Of a DNA stretch of 64,000 nucleotides, positions 1 to 11,409 are shown piece after piece. The stretch is from assembly GCA_011037195.1 (NCBI GenBank), contig JAAEAF010002710.1:1-64000 (forward strand), read 5' to 3'. The notes under the pieces were generated by a model, which was given only the letters and a program-made list of their open reading frames with translations, did no database searches and was not told the DNA's origin. Each line of letters begins with the position of its first letter. The first letter of the stretch is position 1. Made by a program: the position numbers and the translations under genes. Source of the stretch: Triatoma infestans. Its lineage: Eukaryota; Arthropoda; Insecta; Hemiptera; Reduviidae.

Positions 1-295
1 TATTATTATTATTATTATTACAAAAAGAGCTAGCGGCAGTGCCGGTGAATGCTCTCAAGAGTATACAATATAGTAACTACAATAAGTATAGTTATTGAAA
101 TATGGTCCCTAACGTGACAATATAAATTGCACTAAATATATATTTAAATTTGACACTTGAAGTATATAAGCACAATATAAAAGCCAATAGAAATATGAGG
201 AAAAGTAAGAAAAAAGATAATTTCACAAAATAAACATAGGTACTATAAAAATAATATAAATTAATAGCTAAAATGGTAAACATGATGCCAAAATG

Positions 296-2176
296 TTATA
301 TGTTACCAAAGAATGTGTCATATCTAGACTTAAAGGAGTTTATAGAGGGTGCTTCGATGACATATGTAGGGAGTGAGTTCCATGCTGAGATGGTCCTTAC
401 AGCAAATGAATGTTTGCGAAGATCTAAGTTGGATTGAGGATGGAATAGTTTGGATATGTATCCTCGGAGATGGGCTACTTCTGTAGGGGCGAACAGATGA
501 TCTAGACTACTCTTGTAGTGCCCATGTAGAATTTTAAAAAGCTCAATCATGTCTCCTCTTTTTCTTCGATCTTCCAGAGATCTTAAGTTTAAAGTATTTA
601 GTCTGTCTGAATAAGGAAGCTCACGAAGTGATGGAGAAAGTTTGGTAAACTTACGTTGTACATTTTCCAAGGCATTGACATCTTTTTTTAAATACGGTGA
701 CCAGACAGGATTTGCAAATTCAAGATGAGGTCTAATGTATGATATATATAAAGTCCTCAGATTGTCGGGTATGAGGTTAGGGAAAGATTTCTTTATTAGG
801 TATAAGAGGCTATTGCATGTTTTGCTAAGTCTTGCAACATGTTCATCCCACTTGAGCTTTTTTGTAATGGTAATACCTAAATCTGTAACCGAATCACAAC
901 TTTTGAGGGTAATACCATCAATATTATAAATTAAGTGTGGGTTGTTGGTACCTAGGTGTAGAACTGTAGATTTAGACATGTTGACTGCTAGACGCCATGC
1001 TTTACTCCAGGATTCTAACTGATGAAGATCATGTAGTATAACTTCCTTGTTAACTATTGGATTATTAAATAATTTGCAATCATCAGCGAAGAATTGGGAT
1101 TGAGAAGAGAACTTGAGGTCAGACAAGTACAAGATAAACAGAAGAGGACCAATAACTGAGCCTTGTGGCACACCACTTAAAACTGGAAGGGAGTCCGATA
1201 GGATACCATCCAGCCTCACTTGAAATGTACGGTTTGTTAAGAAGTCGGACAGCCATCCTAGAATGTTACCTCTAATTCCATAGTGCTGGAGCTTGTAAAG
1301 AAGATGTCGATGTGGGACAGTATCAAACGCCGCTTTGAAATCTATATAAATGACATCGATAGGTTGATGGTTGTCAAGCTGTTTAGTCCAATGGTCAATT
1401 GAGGCTAGCATGTTGGTTAGTACGGATCTGCCAGGTTGAAATCCATGTTGGTTATGTGGAATTATACCGCTCTCTAAGAGAAATATAGTTACTTTTTTTG
1501 TGACGATCTTTTCAAAAACCTTACAGATAATGCTAGTGAGAGATATTGGCCTGTAGTTAGAAGGATCAGTTCTATCACCTTTCTTAAAAATTGGAATAAC
1601 TATTGATTGCTTCCATAATTTTGGGACAGCTTGCTGTTCTAAAGACAACTTATAAATTTTGCAGAGTGGTTTTGATATGGAGTTTACACATTTTTGAAGA
1701 AAAATTGGAGGAATTCCATCAGGTCCAGAGCTACTAGTAGAACTGAGTAATAAAATGGCATCCTTTACATCATCTTCATTAATATGCAAATTAGATAAGG
1801 ATTCATTGTTGAAAGTAGAATAGGGTAATGCAGGAACTACTTCAGTGGGGGCATCATTGGTAAAAGTATTTAAAAAGTGTAGTGATAGAGTCTTGACATT
1901 TTGTTCTGGTTGAACTTCCGTATGGCCATTAGCATTCTTCAAATTAATTACTTTTGGTTTGCCATTTATTTGAGAATTGATGTATTTGAAAAATGGTTTA
2001 GAGTCAGATGATTTCAATAGGTTGTTTAGATACTCATTTTTTTGTTGCCTGCAGAGGAATTTTATTTTATTGTTCAGACATCGTGGTGGATCCGAAATGC
2101 TGGATAACTCTGGTATTTTATCCGTCGTAGCATGCATATTTATTTTCTTCCTGACAGGTTTCGGATTCTCATCCAT
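296..2176 (-). CDS. Reverse transcriptase ORF of a LINE, endonuclease missing
   Basis: An open frame of 626 codons from the ATG at 2176; the two codons upstream (TTG ACA) are not a eukaryotic start. The RT domain covers about residues 150-420: SSGPDGIPP (motif 0), NYRPISLTS (motif 1), HGFQPGRSVLTNML (2a), YIDFKAAFDTVPH (A, with the first catalytic Asp), SGVPQGSVIGPLLF (B) and FADDCKLF (C, the catalytic Asp pair). A thumb-like region (DLGITITKKLKWDEHV) and a C-terminal domain follow. No zinc knuckle, RNase H or EN domain is visible. The uninterrupted frame means the copy is young compared with the other LINE remnants here. The first ~30 residues (MDENPKPVRKKINMHATTDK) belong to a separate repeat unit and probably were joined to the RT by recombination or template switching. 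Confidence 0.85.
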   Translation of the reverse strand: MDENPKPVRKKINMHATTDKIPELSSISDPPRCLNNKIKFLCRQQKNEYLNNLLKSSDSKPFFKYINSQINGKPKVINLKNANGHTEVQPEQNVKTLSLHFLNTFTNDAPTEVVPALPYSTFNNESLSNLHINEDDVKDAILLLSSTSSSGPDGIPPIFLQKCVNSISKPLCKIYKLSLEQQAVPKLWKQSIVIPIFKKGDRTDPSNYRPISLTSIICKVFEKIVTKKVTIFLLESGIIPHNQHGFQPGRSVLTNMLASIDHWTKQLDNHQPIDVIYIDFKAAFDTVPHRHLLYKLQHYGIRGNILGWLSDFLTNRTFQVRLDGILSDSLPVLSGVPQGSVIGPLLFILYLSDLKFSSQSQFFADDCKLFNNPIVNKEVILHDLHQLESWSKAWRLAVNMSKSTVLHLGTNNPHLIYNIDGITLKSCDSVTDLGITITKKLKWDEHVARLSKTCNSLLYLIKKSFPNLIPDNLRTLYISYIRPHLEFANPVWSPYLKKDVNALENVQRKFTKLSPSLRELPYSDRLNTLNLRSLEDRRKRGDMIELFKILHGHYKSSLDHLFAPTEVAHLRGYISKLFHPQSNLDLRKHSFAVRTISAWNSLPTYVIEAPSINSFKSRYDTFFGNI

Positions 2177-2290
2177 TGTCAAAGCAAATTCACCAAGTTA
2201 GTATAGAGAGTTCACTTCAACGAAATGTTTCTGTTACTTACACTTGTTTGTTGTATATGTGTGGGGAGGTTATAAGGTTATGTATGTTCC
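2065..2290 (-). repeat. ~210-bp '5-prime unit' repeat, LINE-fused copy
   Basis: Read on the minus strand, this segment runs from a CCTTATAACC-like start through AAGTGTAAGT, AACAGAAACATT and TTGAAGTGAACTC to an ATG followed by codons for MDENP. Closely similar segments lie at 49990-50215 (+) and 53745-53945 (+), with decayed ones at 59690-59870 (+) and 20560-20710 (+). Similarity to the solo copies ends around the codons after DKIPE, close to where RT-type protein sequence begins. Confidence 0.65.
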
Positions 2291-2329
2291 ATATGAACAT
2301 ATGTTCATATTCCATATTTTTACTACTTT

Positions 2330-2945
2330 TCCTTACTGCTTTCTATTAGAGGAAATATTCCATTCATCGTCTTAGATTTTCGAAATTATGTTTTCACCAG
2401 ATATACACTTTTTGAGGTCACCTAAGATAGTGATTTTTTTGAATGGTTTGTGTGTATGTCGTCTGACTAACTAAAGGTCTGTGTTTGTGTGGGGGGGGGG
2501 CTTAATTAAATAATAGAAAATCGCAAAAATTCAAACTTGATATTTCGCCTAGTGCTACCAGATTACCCGACAATAAGGTGTGGTCAAAATTGTTCTTTGA
2601 AGCTGCCATTTTTCTAAAAAGAATTTTTCAGTTTTTTGGCAATTTTCTCAAAAAATTACTCCAATGACTTTTTTAAACTTTGTATGTAGCTCTATCACTT
2701 CTATCTGAGACTTTTTCCGAAACAATTCATTTTAGAGCAATTCTGGAAATAGGGCTTTCTTTTCAAATACTATTTCAGTATATCATAACATTCATAGAAT
2801 TATATAATATAAATAAAAATTAAATGTGTTGTCAAAATTCCGATTTTGAAGAAAATCAGTTGACGAAAGTGCGACTTTACCAAGTTTTTTATTTTTAATT
2901 TTTTTGTAACGAATTTGTAGATAAAGACATCAAGGTATTTCTAAC
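2330..2945 (+). repeat. Dispersed repeat family C, long copy
   Basis: This non-coding stretch shares an ordered series of landmarks with 40925-41995: a CTTACT-type start, a 'ttttcgaaatt' block, 'cacttttTgaggtc', a GT-rich stretch with 'gtgtgt', 'aaaatcgcaaaaattc', 'actccaatgactttt', and near the end 'attttgaagaaaatcag' followed by 'gcgactttacc'. No ORF is conserved between copies. A G10 run lies at about 2491-2500. The type is unresolved: a non-autonomous DNA transposon or fold-back element is most likely. Confidence 0.55.
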
Positions 2946-2949
2946 ATAT

Positions 2950-3890
2950 CACAATTACTAAGATTAGATTAGATTCGAGGCTGGGAGGGCGAGCCTCATT
3001 CCACTACGACCTACAATAAGAGGTCTATTATGGATCCCCTAAAGTTATAGCACATCCCTCAGCTTCGCCCTCCTAATCAGGCCTACCAAAGCTGAGAGTG
3101 GCTCCGTCATGAAGCTCATGGCTTTGGGATTGCTTGTCCCCAGTTGAAGAAACCTTGTCCTCGCCAGGCCGGCACACTCGCAAAGGATGTGTACCGGGGT
3201 TTCCTTCTCAGTCTTGCAGAATCGGCATTCCGCGTTATCCGCAAGTAGTAATTGGTGCATATTTAGCCTACAATGCCCTGTTAGTAGACCCACTATTAGC
3301 CTTATATCCCTTCGGCTATGGCTCAGTAGCTCCTTGATAAATTTAGGCAAATGTCTCTTGAGGAAGTATTTTGCCTGCCTCTGCCTCATCTGCACAAAAT
3401 CTCTGCTAAAAATTTTAGCACATCCTTCAGCTTCGTCCTCTTAATCAGGCCTAGCAAAGCTGAAAGTGCTCGCCAAGTGTTCGAAGCTTCGGGATTGCTT
3501 GCCCCCAGTTGATGAAATCTTGTTCTCATCAGACCGGCGCACTCACAAAGGACATGTGTATCGCTTCGGCATATCCCTTCGGCTATGGCCCAATAGATTC
3601 CTGATAAATTTAGGCAAATGTCTCTTAATGAAGAATTTGGCCTCTCTCTGACTTGGTGTACTCTCCCACCAATACAGATGCTGTAACTTCTATCCAACCT
3701 TTGATAGAAGTTTGAATTAGGCTCCTGGACAATCCGCAGAAGGATTCGGGGCCTATAATGTATTCTTCGAACCTTCCCTCGCTAGGGTATCCGCCCTCTC
3801 ATGCCTGGAAACCCCCATGTCCCGGCACCCAGGTGAGTGTCAACTTGTTCCGGGCACCCACCTAACGGTTAGGGCAGTTAGGTGAAATGT
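2950..3890 (-). pseudogene. Decayed LINE 3' end: RNase H plus duplicated C-terminal domain
   Basis: On the minus strand, about 3850-3760 reads in shifted frames as TLTWVPGH and then ERADTLAREGSKN, the C-terminal signature of a LINE-encoded RNase H. Two versions of the following C-terminal domain come next. The first (about 3697-3386) has KRHLPKFIRNLLGHSRRD and CECAGLMRTRFHQLG but lacks the middle. The second (3395-3045) is complete, with KRHLPKFIKELLSHSRRD, GLLTGHCRLN, the cysteine-histidine motif CRFCKTEKETPVHILCEC and a stop. An RNase H with this type of C-terminal Cys-His knuckle suggests the I/R1 group. Frameshifts make it non-functional. The tail downstream contains TCTAATCTAATCT-type repeats (about 2960). 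Confidence 0.75.
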
Positions 3891-3944
3891 TATTGGTGTG
3901 ATGTGATGTTTGTGGTATAATAAAGGGCTTGTAAGTATATATAT

Positions 3945-4352
3945 TTAAGAGAGAAGTATCAGTAATAAGAAAGTAGTCACCACTGCTAACAATAAATATA
4001 TTCTATTAAAATAATAACTACAAGTTATTTGCAAGGAATGTATAAACTCATTTATAATTGTGGAATTGGCACTGATGCTAAGAGAGCGAAAAACAAGTGT
4101 TCTGCTTGAATGTTTGCAACAGACTGTCCTGAAAGAATGCCTTCTCTTCATAGTTCAAATCCTCCCCTGTGATAAGAGGTACACAGTGCTAACCAAGTTC
4201 ATGAACTCTAAATGACAAAGCCCACCAGGTCCTTTGTAACTGTAGTCTTCTACCTGTGCATACCGTTTTTGCCAACGAGCTTGCATTTTCTTCATATCAT
4301 AATTTTCTTTAAATAAAACAGATTTAAAGAAATCACATAGGCTATCCCACAC
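3945..4352 (-). pseudogene. Coding-like remnant, identity unknown
   Basis: The minus-strand frame from about 4352 reads CDFFKSVLFKENYDMKKMQA and VEDYSYKGPGGLCHLEFMNL with normal amino-acid composition, then breaks at about 4160. The protein-like sequence continues in another frame (GEDLNYEEKAFFQDSLLQ, about 4165-4105) before stops accumulate. A single-base loss would explain the shift. I do not recognise the family. It could be a fragment of a host retro-pseudogene or of a transposon protein. No splice signals join the two pieces convincingly. Confidence 0.35.
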
Positions 4353-4843
4353 CAGTCTTTAGACTATTTGGTGTGAAGAAAGTGCCTTCACGGCTGCCTG
4401 ACAATCGGAGTTACGGCCACTCTTCTACCCTCTAAGCTTATCACAACTACTAAACAAAAACTATCACTTCGTTGATATTTATTTTAGGTGCGTCCTGTGG
4501 AGCTAGAAGGTCACACTTCCTTGAAAGTGTCGTTTTAATATAAGTTTGTTCTCCTACTGATATTGATGCCGAGTGATAATGAGTTAATAAAAATTCCAAC
4601 TTTGAAGCGAATTAGTGAATTATAACTATGTTAATTGTGATTGTCTAGAAAAATGGATGAATACTCTAGAACTTATTGGTCTGGTCAATGGTCTAGATCA
4701 CTCTAGAATTATTTATTCATTTATTAATGAAAAATCTAAATTTTCTGGCAATACAAAAAAAAAATCTGTTGTGAATCATTCAGACGATTTCTGTAAGTTG
4801 ATAAATTTTGTTCAATCATAATTTTTGCTTTCTTCAATTTTTT
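4353..4843. other. No gene seen
   Basis: AT-rich sequence with short matches to dispersed repeat family C (for example 'aattccaactttgaagcg' near 4592). Small ORFs here have no recognisable content. Confidence 0.5.
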
Positions 4844-5100
4844 TTTTAAAAAAAGTAAAGTAATGCCTATTTTCAGGCGGGCTTAACGTCCAACTACCAA
4901 ATTAGGTGTTGTGGACAGGGGCCGGAAGCACCTACTTTACTATTAACATTTTTTAAACAAATATAAAATTTAACAGTTATACGCTGGATTCGAACTGAGG
5001 TCCTCCCACTTACAAGTCCACGCTCATAACCACTACACCAACACCGAGTAAGATCCTGTTGGTTCCCATGATAATAATCACACGGAATGTCAATTTTGAA
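4844..5100 (-). mobile_element. tRNA-derived SINE, family A, copy 1
   Basis: Read on the minus strand, 5047 downwards looks like a tRNA: A-box-like TGGTGTAGTGGTTA and B-box-like AGTTCGAATCC (about 4984-4995). The body then runs to 'ggcattactttac' at the 3' end near 4855. The flanks 4828-4843 and 5101-5116 are both 'ctttcttcaatttttt', a possible 16-bp target duplication, but that string resembles low-complexity repeat sequence here and would add ~50 bp 5' of the tRNA head. The match to 16460-16670 is close. Confidence 0.7.
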
Positions 5101-5116
5101 CTTTCTTCAATTTTTT

Positions 5117-6109
5117 GTTTTTGAGCTATCCTATTCACATACACACACACACGTATACATATTGTCTAAAAAAAATACTTTTTTGGACTCACGAGACCTC
5201 AAAACTTGTATTTCCGAAGATATTACTAATTAATTTCCTTTGCGATGAATGAGTGATTTCTGTGCTTAATGAAAATATTTTGTAAAAAGCTGTTACTAAA
5301 AAATAAAAAAAAATAAACTATGCTGTAAATGATAGTCATTAAATAAATATAATAAACTCAAATAAAAATAACTGGATATATATATTGGAATATTTTGTTA
5401 CATAATACAACTAAGTTTATTGATTTAAAGCTCTCCAGTGATTTAAGAAAAGCTGTAGATGATTTATAGATCATGTTCATTGTAGAAATTTTTAAAAAGT
5501 TATTGCTATAAATATGTTTATCTATAGGATGTGGCACAGCAGGAAGGTCTCCATGTAAGTGTAGATAGTTTATGTTACTCTGTGTTCGGTTTTTTTCTTG
5601 TTCCCTATGTGAGGTAGTCAAACAGCTAATAACAAATTATTGTTAGTTTTTTGTTTTGTTTTGTACACTTCGACTTTATACTTTATCTACAGTAAAATCT
5701 ATGGTTATATCAAACAATGCAATAATAATTAAATATTCTTTTTAATGGGGGATTGATTAATCAGATTAGTTTGATGAATACTGAAGTATCCTAACATTAT
5801 GACATTCATTCCCCTTCAAAGAATTTTATAATTAAAATTTACTTCTTAAAAGAATTCATTTTGTGGATAACAGGAAAAAACAGGTAATAAAATAAAAAAT
5901 CACAAATTAATCAACTATTTACTATGATAAGAAGTGCAGAAGTAAAAATTCTTTTTTGAAAGTATTAAAAACACTTGACTTTCTTTAAATAAATCAATGG
6001 CTTTTCGAGGTACTTCGGAAATACCAATTTCTAAAAACCAGTTTTTTGGATTCAGGGGACCTCAAAACGTGTGTTTCCGGTGTATACTCCTTATCGAAAA
6101 TTTGACACA
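5117..6109. other. No gene seen
   Basis: AT-rich. A minus-strand ORF of 87 codons (5358-5621) has no family I recognise and weak coding character. Around 6040-6110 there is a family C repeat landmark (ggacctcaaaacgtgtgtttccgg). Confidence 0.4.
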
Positions 6110-6470
6110 TTACAATATTCCCTTAGTAAGAGAAAGTGAAAAAGATAAACTGGGATCTTGACAAAAAACGGTGACCCAGCCAAAGAAGGCAAATCTTATA
6201 GAACAAACAGACAAAAAATGAAAAACATCTTTCTTGGCTTTACAATTACACATGGAGCATAGTTTTATTTTCTGTAAAGACAGGATGTAAAGTTTAGGTA
6301 TAGATAGATAGGTTTTAAGGTTTAGATAAGCCATCTCTCAATTTGGAGAGCCATCGAAGATCTAAGTTAAGCCTACTGTTTTTGTCAGATAAAAGGTTAA
6401 ATAACAAGGTATCATGACTGAGCTCTTTAATAATAAGAATCGGAATGATTAGTCCCCTATTCCGCTATTT
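6110..6470 (-). pseudogene. LINE C-terminal remnant with Cys-His knuckle
   Basis: Minus-strand frames read KELSHDTLLFNLLSDKNSRL (about 6440-6380), then shift to LNLKTYLSIPKLYILSLQ and CSMCNCKAKKDVFHFLSVC. The last piece has the C-x2-C spacing followed by HFLxxC that ends the ORF2 of CR1-like LINEs and resembles the pieces at 26661-26915 and 32540-33260. Frameshifts show it is dead. Confidence 0.6.
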
Positions 6471-6890
6471 TCTCTAAATAAACAGTAAACCTGCCCAAAA
6501 TTATTCAAGATAAAATTTCATACGCTCTATATAAGAATGTGATCCTTCTGGAATTACAAGTTGGAGATTATTTCTTATATTATATATATTTATATACAAT
6601 ATAACAACAATATATTTCTTAAACATAAATTCCGTTAAATTGCAATATTAAAATGGAAATCATATCATTTATGCTTTTGATTTTATATCATAATCATCTT
6701 TCTTAAAACACAGAAACATTTTCAATATTAAATTCAATTTTTCCTCTAATTTGGTTACACTGATGTAAATCCATAGTTATTATCTATCTTATATTAATTC
6801 CAAGGGTTCCAAATCTAAAGTATACTGCACAACCATTTATTACTCTTTTCTAAGTTTCTATTCTCTTTATTAAAATTCTTTTGATTTCAG

Positions 6891-7185
6891 AGGCTGGATA
6901 TTCGAGGGAGAATCAAAGTGCTTCATGGACAAAACCGTAAGACTGAAGAGCCACCATTAGCATTGTTTGCCCTATGCACTCCATTCGGGCCACCCTCTTT
7001 ACTAGAGATTCCGCACAAGGAGGTGATGTTCAAAAGTAAGCACAAACTTGACCTCTCTCTTGTCTCTATGGACCAGAGAGGAAAAATGTTATTAGGATAT
7101 TCAGATGCTGAGTTAGCCGACATTGGGGGATATGATCTAGTCCATTATGATGACCTAGCTTATGTTGCAAGTGCTCATCAAGAAT
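6891..7185 (+). CDS. ss: ss exon: PAS-A/PAS-B linker and first half of PAS-B
   Basis: The acceptor is ttgatttcag at 6881-6890 and the donor is gtaagt at 7186. The exon starts in phase 0 (RLDIRGRIK) and ends with one base of the next codon. It contains HKLDLSLVSMDQRGKMLLGY, aligned with human AhR [20 protein letters not shown] as I recall it. Confidence 0.9.
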
Positions 7186-10100
7186 GTAAGTTAATTTACA
7201 TTTATTGTTTACTGTAATTACATTAAGTTCTTGAAGTGCTTGTTAAAATACATGAGAATGTTGAATTTCATTCGTTTAAACCAAATTAAAAAAAATCATT
7301 TTTCAACATTAAACAAATTACATTATCAAAAAATAAATTCAAATGTTAAATCATTATTAACTTTTTCAAATTCAAGAATAAAAAATTGTGATATTAAGAT
7401 AAATTAAGAACAAATTCATATCAAATATTTTAGGTATAATATTTCTTTAGGTATAGTATTTACAGTATAATATTTCTTTTATACCGTTGAGCTTAGTTAA
7501 GTTCAAAAGTTCATAGAACTATAAAAAAATTTCCTTTTTCAGTATTAAAAACGGGTGCTTCGGGAATGATAGCGTATCGGTACCAGAGCAAAGAAGGCCA
7601 GTGGCAATGGTTGCAAACGAGTTCAAGGCTTGTTTATAAGAATTCCAAACCGGATTTTGTGATAAGTACACATCGACCTTTAATGTAAGTAAAGTTCTTC
7701 CATGGAATAGAATTAATTTACTTCTAAAGAATATTTTTTAATTATAGTATATTATTTTCAGGGAAGAAGAAGGCAGGGATCTGCTAGGTAAAAGAACGAT
7801 GGATTTTAAAGTGAGTTATTTAGATGCAGGTCTGACAAATAGTTACTTCTCGGATAGTGAACTGGTCGGAAGTACTGGAACTACATCTACTAGCACACAA
7901 CCTAGTACACCTCAAAGGGTTAACAGGAGGTATAAAACACAACTGAGAGATTTTCTCTCGTCGTGTCGAACAAAGCGTAAACTATCATCTCATAATCCAG
8001 TAGTGGCCCCTCCTGAAACGCCTGAGTTCATCGTACCAGATTCAGCGGCAGCAGTTGCGGCGGCTTACTCCAACCTCAATATGTATGGAAGTACATATCC
8101 AACTACAGCTCCACCAGATACATACATCAGTCATTCGGGCAACTTCCACCAAAGTATTTACGATAACAGGTTCCTCACATCGACTACCGAAAACCTGTTC
8201 CATCAGTACCGACCACTAGGCACCTATTATCCAGATTACCACGCTACCACATCGCCTTACGTTTCCAACGGTTTCCTGGACATGGCGCCTAGAAATGCAG
8301 CGACCTGTTTGCCAACCTATGAAACCGGTCATAGTGTGCATCAATTGGGCAAGACTGATTGCGACAAATTGTATGGGTGCCATCAACCACTCGAACAAAA
8401 GTACGCGACGGTCATAGATAATAGCCGGTACACTAAGTGTCTGGATGTGACCAGTTATTCTGTGGGACCAGGTTTGCAAAGTGTAGTCGCGGTACCTTTG
8501 TGTGAAATACCACATAAGAAGAGTGTAAAGTCAATGGACAATCTGTCGTCGTCAAATTCGGCAGGTTCGTCTCCTGCCGGAGGTGGTGGCGGTGGAGGTG
8601 TTAGTGGGGGTGGGGTAAACGGCCTTGTGACGCCTAAACTGGAGGAAGGAATGTTACATTATTCGCCCGGAGGCCCGCCGACTGAGCCGCCCCGGCAGAC
8701 CGTGCTGATGTGGGGAAGTGGAGCGGCGCATACGCCCACTTCTTCCAACAGCAGATCTCCCCAGGGCGGCTCACCTTCATATCAGGAGAAGAAGTTTGGC
8801 GACCCACTCAAGTCGCTAGCAGAAATGAACAATCTAGCAGAGACGAAATGGAAACCAGAAACACCACCGCATGTGCAGAGCCCAAAATACAGCCACTATC
8901 AGTATAGTGAGCATGGCCAAGAGGTATGGCCTCACCAGATCTATCCTTACCACCAGTGAGTCACTTTGTCTTATTCACCCAGTAGGTTCAGCAGTTTTCT
9001 TTTCCTTTGATTTATTTTTATTTTTTTTAATTTATTAACTGATTCAATTGTTTACGAATTTTACAAAAAAGAAAAACTATATTTTTTGAAGAGAAAGCAA
9101 AAGTTAAAACCCTTAATCGTATAAGGGATGTACAAAACAAGGTTAATTCTTAAAATTATACTTTAAAACATTTGCTATTGATTTTTTGGACATTTGGAAA
9201 TATTTTGCATGAAGTAAATAGTATGCACGGAACTATGTGTTCTAGATTTTAGATCTGTAAAATAAAAATTTTGTTTGTTTTAAGTCTTTCATATTTCAAT
9301 ATTTTTTTTTTTAAGAATATATGATTTTCAACTATCTCCACTACTATTGCTACTTATAGAAACATGTTATTGATGTATACTGCTATTAAACAACTAAACT
9401 TGTTTTTTAATATCCTAATGAATAACTGTTTACATCCATAGAAAATATGGTGAACAGTTGTTGTATGGGTGACAAAGAGATTCTACTTTATACTAAAACA
9501 GTAAACAGCAAATGATTTCATTTTTCAATTTAGCTCGCTAAAAGTATTTAATTTTATGGTTCTCAAAAGGAAAGAGCTATTAAGTTATATCACGAAAAAG
9601 CGAAAATTAGAGACTTAAAATTGTTGTTCCGGGAGGTGATCTTTTAGGCTTTGTTATGTGATCTTTAATGTGCTTTCAAATGTTTTTCTTATATATAGTA
9701 GCATTTTTAATAATTTGAACATTAAATGTTGTTACTTAGACAAAGCTTGAGACATATTTTTATCTGAGCGCATTTACGAAGGCAAGTGTCCTTTACAAAA
9801 TTGTACCTGTTTTATCAAAAATATTCGTATCTTTTTATAAATTTAATGAAGAATAAATGAAAACTAAATTTGAATTGGGAATAAAAATTGTGTGGGACAT
9901 GCAATTTATTTGGAAATGTAAATTAACTTCATGGATGGTTAAATTCTCGAAAGTTATCGAAAGCCAATTTTTTAATATTTTTTCCTTGTTTAGTAAACTA
10001 CCATTCCATAATCCGCAAACTTTCTTTTAACTTAGCCTCCTTTATTATATTAAAATGCAAAAATTCATAACCTTTAATTTTTAAAAGGATTCTTGATTCT

Positions 10101-11373
10101 GGAAAGTACATTTTATTAGGAAGAAAAATCCATCCAACCACTTCTTTCAGTCAGACATTTAGCAGAAACCTTAATTATTACTTCCTTTCTTAACTAGGAT
10201 CGAATTTTGAAGAAATATAATAATGTAATTCTAATTTTTCCCTAAAATATAATACAAAAAAAAATTTTAAATATATTTTCATTAAATGTAGTGGAGATAG
10301 TTTTTATTTATTATATTTTTTAATTTCATTTTTAAATATTTACATATTTCTTCAAACTATTGGTTTATAATTTCATATTGTTAATGCTTGCTTTCTTCTG
10401 CTGCACAACACGCCAGCACTGCATCGCAACATATTAAGAATATATTAAAATGGTATAATCGTATATACCTATATCAAAATTTTTAAGGTGTCATTCAAAA
10501 TATATCTGTAGAAATAATAGTAACTTGTCCTATTGATTTGTTATTAACGATATCAGCCTACTTGTTGACTATTTGTACTATTTGTTATAGATTTTATATT
10601 CTACTGGCACTTTCAACTAGCTGTGTGCCAAGTTATAACTTTAAATTGATTAGTTAGATTATTTTTAAAGTTAGTAATAATTAAGAAGTACATATTTAGT
10701 GGAAGAAAAGCTAACGTGACTCACAAAAAATGTAAAAAAAAGAAAAAAAAACCTATTAACTATAAGTTTAATAAACACTCATTAAGTATGGTTTAAGATG
10801 AAAAATCTTTATTTACAGATCAGCAGTGGCGGGAGGGGAATGCGGTTATCCTCAGATAAGCAGGACGGGAGTCCTCTGCTGTCCATCTCTCAGGTGACAA
10901 ATACCCTCCTCAACCAATAATTACCGGTAAATGTCTCATTTTTTCTATTAATAAATTTTATGTTGAATTCAGTATCTATAGCCATTCTTTTCAAAACTGC
11001 ATTCACTAATAGTAATCTGCAATTTGGAATTTTTGTTCTTTTAAACTAATCATTAGGAGCTTCATAGGTAAAAGTCAAACTTTCGGAATCTTAATCCTTC
11101 ACTCTCTAATCAATCATTGCCTATAATAATTTAGTATTTTCCAACTTTCAAATGGTTACCATAGTTCTCACAAGCAATATTGAGCAACATTTTGAGAAAA
11201 GTGATATTACTAAGGATTAGCCACTGATCTTAATATAAGAGAAAGCGCCTGTGATCGTGTCAAATTTCCGAAATTAAGTTTTTACCGGAAGGAAATACAA
11301 TGTTATAAGTCCCTAGAGTGCGAAAAAAAGTTTTTAGTTCATGGTCTGTGCGTATGTATGTACCTATCTGTAT

Positions 11374-11409
<36 letters not shown>

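Larger units (their letters stand above)
1..2290 (-). mobile_element. Non-LTR retrotransposon, CR1/Jockey-superfamily type, near-intact RT
   Basis: The element lies on the minus strand. Its 3' end carries a TAA microsatellite (bases 1-20 read in reverse), a tail type common in these LINEs, and its body is the RT ORF at 296-2176. The 5' part (about 2065-2290) matches a ~210-bp unit found without any RT elsewhere in the window (49990-50215, 53745-53945). No apurinic-type endonuclease is present upstream of the RT, although autonomous elements of this group normally have one. The window edge hides the 3' target site, so a duplication cannot be tested. The clade is inferred from motif style and could be CR1, L2 or Rex1. 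Confidence 0.8.

Noticed and set aside
3134..3651. Plus-strand ORFs of 60-85 codons at 3.1-3.6 kb
   Set aside because: They are the reverse of the LINE C-terminal domain, which has clear motifs on the minus strand.
8216..8515. A minus-strand 99-codon ORF and the 8710-8907 plus ORF
   Set aside because: Both are other-frame readings of the long spineless exon and have no family features.
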